Of a DNA stretch of 64,000 bases, positions 58,145 to 64,000 are shown piece after piece (the stretch's first letter is position 1; each line of letters begins with the position of its first letter). Under the pieces are notes generated by a model, which saw nothing but the letters and a program-made list of their open reading frames with translations, made no database searches and was not told the DNA's origin. The DNA is from Pelagicoccus sp. SDUM812003 (lineage in GTDB: Bacteria > Verrucomicrobiota > Verrucomicrobiia > Opitutales > Opitutaceae): the NCBI RefSeq assembly GCF_031127815.1, contig NZ_JARXHY010000018.1, positions 1 through 64,000 of the forward strand, given 5' to 3'. The position numbers and the translations under genes are program-made.

Positions 58145-58213
58145 GAGTCCCATGGCCAACGATCGCTTTGCATTGCAAATGGCTGGCTCGGTTCACAGAT
58201 TGGGCGAAACCTC

Positions 58214-59254
58214 ATGGACGCTCGCTCGCCTAATCCTCCTTCCGATATCATAAAGGAACTCTCTCGCAGACAGCGCCTTGCCGCCGCCATCCTGCTAAGC
58301 CTGTCCTTCCTGTGCAACATACTGGCCCTGGTGCTGCCGTTCATGAAGATACGCTCAGGAGTCACTTCCACCGACTATTCATTGCCCGGGTCGGTGCTGA
58401 TGCTCTGGGAAGAGAATCTCTTCGCTCTGGCCTTTCTGGTCCTCTTCTTCTCCATCGCCTTTCCGTTCGCCAAGATCGGCACCCTCGCCTTCGTGACCGC
58501 CCGCAAGGAGCTCACTCCCGAGTCGCTGCGTTGGCTCATGCGAGTGGAGCGATTCGGCAAATGGTCCATGCTGGACGTCTTCCTTGTATCCATTATCCTC
58601 TCACTCGCCTCCCGCCAGTTTTTCGTTTCGGCCCGGCCCGAGTTGGGCCTGACCCTGTTCATCGTAGCGATCGCCCTGAGCATGATCGCAGGCGAGATTC
58701 TCGCCTACGGAGCTCATTCGGCAAAAACGCGCTTGCCGAGCGAGTCACGGAAACGGGGCGGCGCACTTCTGGCGCTCTCCACTATCGGACTGCTCGCCGC
58801 CTTGAGCCTCCCGTTTCTTCGCATCGACGATTGGCTGCTCGCGGACCGCTCCTACAGCATCCTCTCTCTCGTACCCGCTCTTTGGGGACAAGACGCTAAA
58901 CTTGCCGCGAGCCTTAGCGGGCTGTTTCTCGTCGCCACCCCACTGTGCGCCATGGGGCTTGCCTTCAAGATTTGGATACGCTCGAGAAGAGGGAACCCCA
59001 GCGAACGATCGTTTCTCTGGTTTCAAAGGCTGCAGCGCTGGAGCATGCTCGACGTCTTCGGCCTTGCCCTAGCGGTCTTCGCCTTGGAAAGCGATTCGCT
59101 GATGCAAACGGAAATCCACTGGGGCGCCCTTTTCCTCGGCTGCACCCTGGTGCTCCAGATGCTCTTCGCCGCCGCTTTCGAGATAAGGGTGAAGGCTCCG
59201 CGATCCAAGAGCAGTCCAGGCTCTCGACCGCCATCAGGCGACGATCCTGACTAG
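58214..59254 (+). CDS. PqiA-like inner-membrane protein
   Basis: The 346-residue protein contains two copies of the PqiA module, each with four membrane helices. Each has a signature after the third or fourth helix: RFGKWSMLDVFLVSIILSL near residue 115 and LQRWSMLDVFGLALAVFALE near residue 275. The zinc-ribbon cysteines of E. coli PqiA are absent. No PqiB/MCE or PqiC gene follows, so it is an orphan. PqiA proteins are implicated in envelope lipid transport. It converges on the GH43 gene with 5 bases between stops. Confidence 0.86.
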   Translation: MDARSPNPPSDIIKELSRRQRLAAAILLSLSFLCNILALVLPFMKIRSGVTSTDYSLPGSVLMLWEENLFALAFLVLFFSIAFPFAKIGTLAFVTARKELTPESLRWLMRVERFGKWSMLDVFLVSIILSLASRQFFVSARPELGLTLFIVAIALSMIAGEILAYGAHSAKTRLPSESRKRGGALLALSTIGLLAALSLPFLRIDDWLLADRSYSILSLVPALWGQDAKLAASLSGLFLVATPLCAMGLAFKIWIRSRRGNPSERSFLWFQRLQRWSMLDVFGLALAVFALESDSLMQTEIHWGALFLGCTLVLQMLFAAAFEIRVKAPRSKSSPGSRPPSGDDPD

Positions 59255-59259
59255 ACCCG

Positions 59260-60327
59260 CTACTGCGCCTCGACGAAGGGCCAGCCGTCTTGGTCCCACT
59301 GAAGCACGTCGATGCGTAGCTTGGGCAAGCCGCTCTCGGTGGAGGCATCGTAGCCGTGGTAGACGATGTAGTCCACGCCATCGAGTCGCGTCACGCCATT
59401 GTGGCCCACGCCGTTCCAGTCTTCGTCGCTTTCCAGCACCAGCGTACCCCCTCCGTTCATCATCGACAGGCCGTTTCGGTCGAGATACGGACCTTCGATC
59501 GTCTCGGAACGTCCCACCACCACGCGGTAGGTGCTGTCCAGCCCTCGACAGCAGTAGCCAGTGGAGGCGAAGAGATAGTAGTGGTCGCCGCGGCGAATGA
59601 TGAACGGAGCTTCGATGGCGCCTCGGCCCGCTTCGATCGGGTGCCCTTCCTGATCGCCCAGTTGCTCGCTCCAGCGCGAGCTGCGGCTGGCGATGCTGAT
59701 CGCGTCATCCAGCTCGACTGCGAGTCGGGTACGGTCCTCCGCAAGGGGAGCGAGCTTCAAACCGCTCCAAAACGAGCCCCAGCTCAGGTAGGGCTTGCCG
59801 TCCTGATCGTGGATCAGGTTGCCATCGATCGCGTTCCAGTTGTGCACCCCTGGAAGGGACTGGACTACGATCCCATGGTCCTGCCAGCCAAATTCCGGAC
59901 TATCCGGATCGAGCGTTTTCGCAGTGGCGACGCCGATGCAGGACTCGTTTTTCCCGAACGATGAGATCGAGTAGTAGAGATAGTAGAGCCCGTCGTGGAA
60001 ACTGATGTCCGGAGCCCAGATGTGGCCGTTGAACCCGGGAACCTCCTTCTTAGCCCAGTCCGGAGCCGTGGGGAATACCGGAGCTTCCCGCGACCAATGG
60101 GTCATGTCAGGCGACGACCAGACCGTAACGCCCGGTCCAGTGGTGAAGAGGTAGTAGACTCCGTCCTCGCGGATCATCACCGGATCGTGGGCGATGACTT
60201 CCTCTTCGAGCAGACCAGTGGCGTTCTCTTGTCGCGCGGCTTCGCTCGCCGCGTCTTCCTCCGCATGGACTGGAATCAGACAGGCAGCGGCCACAAAGAT
60301 GAAAATTCGGATAAACAGGGGTTTCAT
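59260..60327 (-). CDS. Secreted GH43 arabinan-acting glycosidase
   Basis: The 355-residue enzyme has a signal peptide (residues 1-22) and a five-bladed GH43 propeller with AHDPVMIREDGVYYLFTT (catalytic base), PGFNGHIWAPDISFHDGLYY and the general acid in GAIEAPFIIRRGDHYYLF. The closest general type is arabinan endo-1,5-alpha-L-arabinosidase, judged from motif spacing. It is 35 bases after a second, cytoplasmic GH43 and shares its operon with a GPH symporter. It would act first, on extracellular arabinan. Confidence 0.88.
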   Translation of the reverse strand: MKPLFIRIFIFVAAACLIPVHAEEDAASEAARQENATGLLEEEVIAHDPVMIREDGVYYLFTTGPGVTVWSSPDMTHWSREAPVFPTAPDWAKKEVPGFNGHIWAPDISFHDGLYYLYYSISSFGKNESCIGVATAKTLDPDSPEFGWQDHGIVVQSLPGVHNWNAIDGNLIHDQDGKPYLSWGSFWSGLKLAPLAEDRTRLAVELDDAISIASRSSRWSEQLGDQEGHPIEAGRGAIEAPFIIRRGDHYYLFASTGYCCRGLDSTYRVVVGRSETIEGPYLDRNGLSMMNGGGTLVLESDEDWNGVGHNGVTRLDGVDYIVYHGYDASTESGLPKLRIDVLQWDQDGWPFVEAQ

Positions 60328-60362
60328 TTCACTTCACAGTATCGAGTTGCAGATCGCCGGGA

Positions 60363-61334
60363 CTACCCTCTCTTTTCGGGGCCTACCCAGCCTTCGCTCA
60401 GCGGAACCGGCTTTCCAAATATCGGCATGCCATCGTCTCCCCATTCCAGCTGCTTCACGAAGGTGTGACGGTTCGGATCCCAAAGCGGATCGCCTACGAT
60501 TTCCGTGTAGGTGCGAGCGTGATACACGAGGAGGTCCTCGCCGTTTTCGCCCTTGGTGAAGCTGTTGTGCCCGGGACCAAAAACGCTTTCCTCGGGGCGG
60601 CTTCCCAAAACCGGTGTGGGAGATTTCGTCCAACTCTTCGGATCGAGCAGATCCGCGTCCTGATCCGCCCAAAGCAGGCCCATGGCGTAGTTTTCGTCCG
60701 TGGCGCTAGCCGAGTAGCTGATGAAGACCTTCCCGTTCTTCTGCAGAACGGAGGGACCTTCGTTCACCCAGAAGCCGATGATCTCCCAATCCAGTTCCGG
60801 CTTGGTCAGCATCACCGGTTCGCCGACGATACGGGTTGGCGTATCCATCTTTGCGATATACAAGTTTGAGTTCCCTCGAATGCCCGGTCCCTTCTGGGCC
60901 CAGAGGTAGTACAACTGATCCTTGTGGTAGAAGGTCGTCGCATCCAGGCAGAACGTATCGATGCCGGTGTCGATCTGCACGGGCTCGTCCCACTGGCCTT
61001 CGATGGGGTTGTCAGCCCCAGTCGAGATAGCGTACATGCGATGCTGGAAAAGGTCGTACTTGATCTCGCGACTCGGCGCCGCCGCGAAATAAACGTACCA
61101 GCGGCCGTCGTTGAAATGAATCTCGGGAGCCCAGATCAGATCCGAGATCGGCCCTTCACTTGGCTTTCGCCAAACCATCTTGGTCTCCGCCTCGGCTAAG
61201 CCTTCGATCGTCTTCGATCGACGAAGCTCGATGCCGTCGTAGGCTGGCACGGAAGCTGTGAAATAGTAGTAGCCATCCGTGTGTTTGTAAATGAACGGAT
61301 CGGCCCGCTGTTCGATAAGGGGTGCTTTGTACAT
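60363..61334 (-). CDS. Cytoplasmic GH43 glycosidase
   Basis: The 323-residue enzyme lacks a signal peptide and is a single GH43 propeller: QRADPFIYKHTDGYYYFTAS (catalytic base), SDLIWAPEIHFNDGRWYVYF, WVNEGPSVLQKNGKVFISYS (general acid) and GPGHNSFTKGENGEDLLVYH. It resembles the exo-acting alpha-L-arabinofuranosidase subfamilies (GH43_26/27-like). It follows the symporter gene by about 30 bases. It probably splits imported arabino-oligosaccharides produced by the secreted GH43. Confidence 0.87.
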   Translation of the reverse strand: MYKAPLIEQRADPFIYKHTDGYYYFTASVPAYDGIELRRSKTIEGLAEAETKMVWRKPSEGPISDLIWAPEIHFNDGRWYVYFAAAPSREIKYDLFQHRMYAISTGADNPIEGQWDEPVQIDTGIDTFCLDATTFYHKDQLYYLWAQKGPGIRGNSNLYIAKMDTPTRIVGEPVMLTKPELDWEIIGFWVNEGPSVLQKNGKVFISYSASATDENYAMGLLWADQDADLLDPKSWTKSPTPVLGSRPEESVFGPGHNSFTKGENGEDLLVYHARTYTEIVGDPLWDPNRHTFVKQLEWGDDGMPIFGKPVPLSEGWVGPEKRG

Positions 61335-61365
61335 CTCTGGTTTCCTCGTATTGACAGTTTCGATA

Positions 61366-62727
61366 CTAGGCGACGTCAGGGCTTTTGGTTTGAATGACGG
61401 AGCTCTCCGCTACCATCTTCTGGTAGAAGCGGTCCGTGATCTTGTACTTGAAAAGTAGGAATCCAAGGGCGGCATGGAAGGCGCCCGGGATGATGGTGAG
61501 CATCAGAGCCAGACCGGTTAGGGTGAATTCGGTCTGTTGCACGTTAGGCTGGTAGTCGAAGAAGGTCAGCAGCAAGCCACCCGCCAAACCGGCCAGCCCT
61601 CCGCCCGCCTTCTGGCAGAACGAGATTCCGCCGAAGGAAAGACCCGACACCCGCTGGCCATCCTTGATGTGGCCGTAGTCCACCGCTTCGGCGATGGCCG
61701 ACCAGAACACCGGAGCATGCAAATCGACGACAAAGGAAAGCAGCACGTAGAGCGTGAAGGCCATCACCACGTCTCCGGGGCCCACCAGGAAGAACATCCC
61801 CAAGCTCATCAAGCCCACTAGGATCTGCGACCAGCTGAAGAGCTTGATCTTGCAGAAGCGCTTGGTGATCCAAGTGGACGCGACCATCGAAACGATGGAT
61901 GCCGCGATGCCGGAGCTGGTGAACATCGACGCCATGGCGGCATCGCCGCCGAGGTAGTACTTCGCGTAATAAAGCGCCACGCTGCCTCTGATAGCGTAGC
62001 CAAAGGTGCCGAGCAAGCAGCAGCCTGCCAGCACCAGCCACTGGTCGTTCTTGAGCAAGTACTTGATCTGGGTGCCCAGCGGCTGAGGGTTCACCTTGTG
62101 CTCCACGCGCTCGCGGGTCGTGCCGTAGCAGAACCAGAGCAGCAGCACGCCGATGCCCGACATCAAGCCCATGGCGAACATGTAGCCTTCCTGCAGATCC
62201 TCTCCGCCCCACCACTCGGCCAGCACCGGCACCGACGCCACGATGACCACGTTGGCGATCTTGGCGAAAAACATGCGGTAGCCGTTGGCGGACAAGCGCT
62301 CCTGAGGATCCGAGGTCAAAACGCCGATGTAGGAAATGTAGGGGATGGCGACGCCGGTGAACATCAAGGTGGCGAAAAGGTACGTCGCATAGGCCCAGAT
62401 CAGCTTGGCGTTGTAGTCCATGTCCGGCGTGGTGAAGAGCAGGGCCATGGACAAGCCGTAAGGCAGCGCGAGGTAGGCGAAGTAAGGGCGGAAGCGGCCC
62501 TTCTTCGATTTGAAGCGGTCCGTGATCAGCCCCATCATCGGATCGGTGAAGGCGTCGACGAATCTGGCCACCAAGAACAGGATACCCATGTGAGTCGGAT
62601 TCAGCCCGAAAATGTCCGTGTAGAAAAAGGAGATCAGGTAGAAAAGGGCGGCGACCATGACATTGATCGACATGTCGCCGGCGCCGAAACCGACCTTTTC
62701 CAATACGCTAAGCTTACGAGTATTCAT
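61366..62727 (-). CDS. GPH-family sugar:cation symporter (arabinan cluster)
   Basis: The 453-residue protein has 12 membrane helices and the GPH core: EKVGFGAGDMSINVMVAALF, VARFVDAFTDPMMGLITDRF, TGVAIPYISYIGVLTSDPQE and AIAEAVDYGHIKDGQRVSGL. It heads a three-gene unit with the two GH43 enzymes (32 and 36 bases apart), so its cargo is probably an arabino-oligosaccharide or arabinose. The 216-base spacer to the kinase gene carries its promoter region, in which I see no clear operator. Confidence 0.92.
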   Translation of the reverse strand: MNTRKLSVLEKVGFGAGDMSINVMVAALFYLISFFYTDIFGLNPTHMGILFLVARFVDAFTDPMMGLITDRFKSKKGRFRPYFAYLALPYGLSMALLFTTPDMDYNAKLIWAYATYLFATLMFTGVAIPYISYIGVLTSDPQERLSANGYRMFFAKIANVVIVASVPVLAEWWGGEDLQEGYMFAMGLMSGIGVLLLWFCYGTTRERVEHKVNPQPLGTQIKYLLKNDQWLVLAGCCLLGTFGYAIRGSVALYYAKYYLGGDAAMASMFTSSGIAASIVSMVASTWITKRFCKIKLFSWSQILVGLMSLGMFFLVGPGDVVMAFTLYVLLSFVVDLHAPVFWSAIAEAVDYGHIKDGQRVSGLSFGGISFCQKAGGGLAGLAGGLLLTFFDYQPNVQQTEFTLTGLALMLTIIPGAFHAALGFLLFKYKITDRFYQKMVAESSVIQTKSPDVA

Positions 62728-62862
62728 CTGTTATGGGGTACGCGGGTGAGCAAATCCGTCTCGGATTCGGACCCGGGTCTAAAACTAATTTGGGAGGGAG
62801 CAAGAGCGTAGGCTCTCGTGAGAGGTTATGCGCCTTCCTCACGTCAAAACCCGCCAAAGATT

Positions 62863-62882
62863 CTACCCGCCCAGCGGGGTAG
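62863..62882. repeat. Imperfect hairpin between the kinase tail and the symporter
   Basis: CTACCCGC and GCGGGGTAG (62863-62882) pair over 8 positions with one bulged base and a 3-base loop. On the minus strand it lies about 60 bases after the kinase stop, but only CTTT-like bases follow, so termination is uncertain. Confidence 0.3.
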
Positions 62883-62943
62883 ACGTTGAAGCGCAGCCTT
62901 TCTCCCCGCGATTCGCGGAAACGCCAACCAAGCGGGGCGCCGC

Positions 62944-64000
62944 CTATCGCACCGGGTGTCGAACCCCTACGTCGAGCAAGGCCTGGGCTTCGGTGAGCAG
63001 CACCTTGGCGAACGCCCAGTCGAACCAGAAGCCCATCACCGGGGAGCCTCGGCCCACGATCGAGCTCGCCTTGTCCTCGAACAGGTTTTCCGCCTGGCTG
63101 AGCGTCAGCAGCGCCTCGTCGAAACGCCCCATTCGATGAAGGGCCATGGCCAAGGTCGCTTGAGCAGTCGTGGTGCGCGGGGCGTTGTCCTGGGTATACT
63201 CCAGACACATGCGGGCGTACTCCGCGGCCCCGGCGAAATTGCCTTGTCGATACTGGTAGATGGCGAGCGACATGGACCGCCACGCCGCCTGAAACCAGTC
63301 CCCGGCGGCATCCGCCTCCAGACGGGCCTCCTCGGTCAGACGGGCCAACGGCTCCAAGGAGCGGATCAGCTCCTCGTTGGCCGGCGTCAGCAAGGCTACC
63401 TTCACGATGCGGTCGGCGAAGGGGCTTTTCATGCTAACGAAGCGCTCGATGGCTTGCCGACGAAAGCGTTCGTAGCCTTGAAAATCGGCGGCCTCGATGA
63501 ACGCCGGACCGATTTCCAGATAATCCAGACTGGAGACGTCCGGCCCTTCGAAGGTGTTGACCTCCAACAAAACCTCGAAGCGCTGCACCGCTTTCTTCCA
63601 GCGTTCGTTGAGAGCGTGCCACTCGCCGAGGGCTCGAAACACCGCCGCGCCCTCCACCGAGGCGTCGGTCAGCTCCACGTCCTGCAGCAAGGTGTCCGCC
63701 TCGGCGAACCGCTCCTGGCTGATCAGAAACGCCGCTTGCGTCAGGCGCTCGCGCAGCTCCGCTTCATGGCGCAAGCGCACCTGCTGCTGCTCGGCCTCCA
63801 CCGCTCGCTCGCGGGCGTCGCGCTCCTTTACGAAGAGCCAGGTCGAGAGACCGATGCCGAACAGCAAGACCGCCGCCACCGCCCCGCCTGCGGCGAAAGC
63901 TCCGCGGTTGCGGCGCACCAACTTGCGAAAACGGTATAGCGGGCCGGGCGTGTGGGCGATCACCGGCTCGCTCGCCAAGTGCCGCTGCACGTCCATGGCC
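62944..64000 (-). CDS. C-terminal part of a TPR-containing Ser/Thr protein kinase (5' end outside the window)
   Basis: The frame runs off the window edge: the last whole codons visible read A-M-D-V-Q-R-H-L, so 350 residues are seen and the start is missing. MDVQRHLASEPVIAHTPGPL matches the end of the kinase domain in planctomycete/verrucomicrobial Pkn-type kinases. A juxtamembrane YRFRKLVRRNRG, one membrane helix (visible residues about 35-55), a coiled coil and TPR-like repeats (about 80-345) follow. The kinase domain itself lies beyond 64000, so catalytic status cannot be judged. The partial boundary is artificial. Confidence 0.85.
   Translation of the reverse strand, partial: AMDVQRHLASEPVIAHTPGPLYRFRKLVRRNRGAFAAGGAVAAVLLFGIGLSTWLFVKERDARERAVEAEQQQVRLRHEAELRERLTQAAFLISQERFAEADTLLQDVELTDASVEGAAVFRALGEWHALNERWKKAVQRFEVLLEVNTFEGPDVSSLDYLEIGPAFIEAADFQGYERFRRQAIERFVSMKSPFADRIVKVALLTPANEELIRSLEPLARLTEEARLEADAAGDWFQAAWRSMSLAIYQYRQGNFAGAAEYARMCLEYTQDNAPRTTTAQATLAMALHRMGRFDEALLTLSQAENLFEDKASSIVGRGSPVMGFWFDWAFAKVLLTEAQALLDVGVRHPVR

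Overview
The window is a dense, high-GC bacterial chromosome segment with no rRNA, tRNA, insertion sequence, prophage or CRISPR array that I could recognise. The gene mix points to a free-living, saccharolytic, probably marine member of the Verrucomicrobiota (class Opitutia, Pelagicoccus-like). That mix includes a TamA/TamB pair, DUF3450/TtpC-type TonB machinery, sodium:solute and GPH sugar symporters, many glycoside hydrolases with their own AraC/LacI regulators, an RRM-glycine-rich RNA-binding protein and a TPR-type Ser/Thr kinase tail. The taxonomic call is inference from gene content; no marker gene is present.

Layout. 137-12867: housekeeping genes. These are rmuC with an overlapping DtxR/MntR regulator, a response regulator with a Cys-rich tail, an Smr protein, a secreted twin TonB_C-domain protein, a DMT permease, an MscS channel, an AlkC-like DNA glycosylase and an overlapping tamB-tamA pair. 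13299-22166: an amino-sugar operon on the minus strand (NagB fused to a PIG-L-like domain, a stand-alone PIG-L deacetylase, a GH20 hexosaminidase, a sodium:solute symporter and an HGSNAT-like transmembrane acetyltransferase), divergent from an AraC regulator. 22192-28734: a GH10 xylanase and a six-gene TonB energy-transduction operon (DUF3450, TtpC, ExbB, ExbD, TonB, TPR). 29011-29442: an RRM protein with a clear terminator.

29778-36471: a heavy-metal-type RND efflux operon (TolC, adaptor, pump) flanked by two small secreted Cys/His-rich proteins and closed by a strong terminator. 36542-40409: two Fur-like boxes, a porin, a terminator, then an FMN-binding protein, a PepSY membrane protein and the flavin transferase ApbE, which together look like a flavinylated periplasmic reductase, probably for ferric iron. 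40552-45707: a Ca2+/Na+ antiporter and a 1326-residue hybrid histidine kinase with a very large extracytoplasmic beta-rich sensor.

45945-62727: a carbohydrate region. It holds two GPH sugar symporters, two divergent LacI regulators with a striking repeat in front of one, ribokinase, a secreted phosphodiesterase-fold enzyme, an alditol oxidase, a secreted nucleoside-hydrolase-like protein, GH5, GH27, AraC, a PqiA-like membrane protein and two GH43 arabinan-acting enzymes. 62944-64000 is the C-terminal part of a TPR Ser/Thr kinase cut by the window edge.

The most interesting candidates are three. The first is the amino-sugar operon, which contains the parts of a lysosome-like acetylate-then-hydrolyse route and in which one PIG-L domain looks catalytically dead while a second is intact. 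The second is the Fur-box/porin/flavinylated reductase module. The third is the Cys/His-rich accessory pair that brackets the RND efflux pump.
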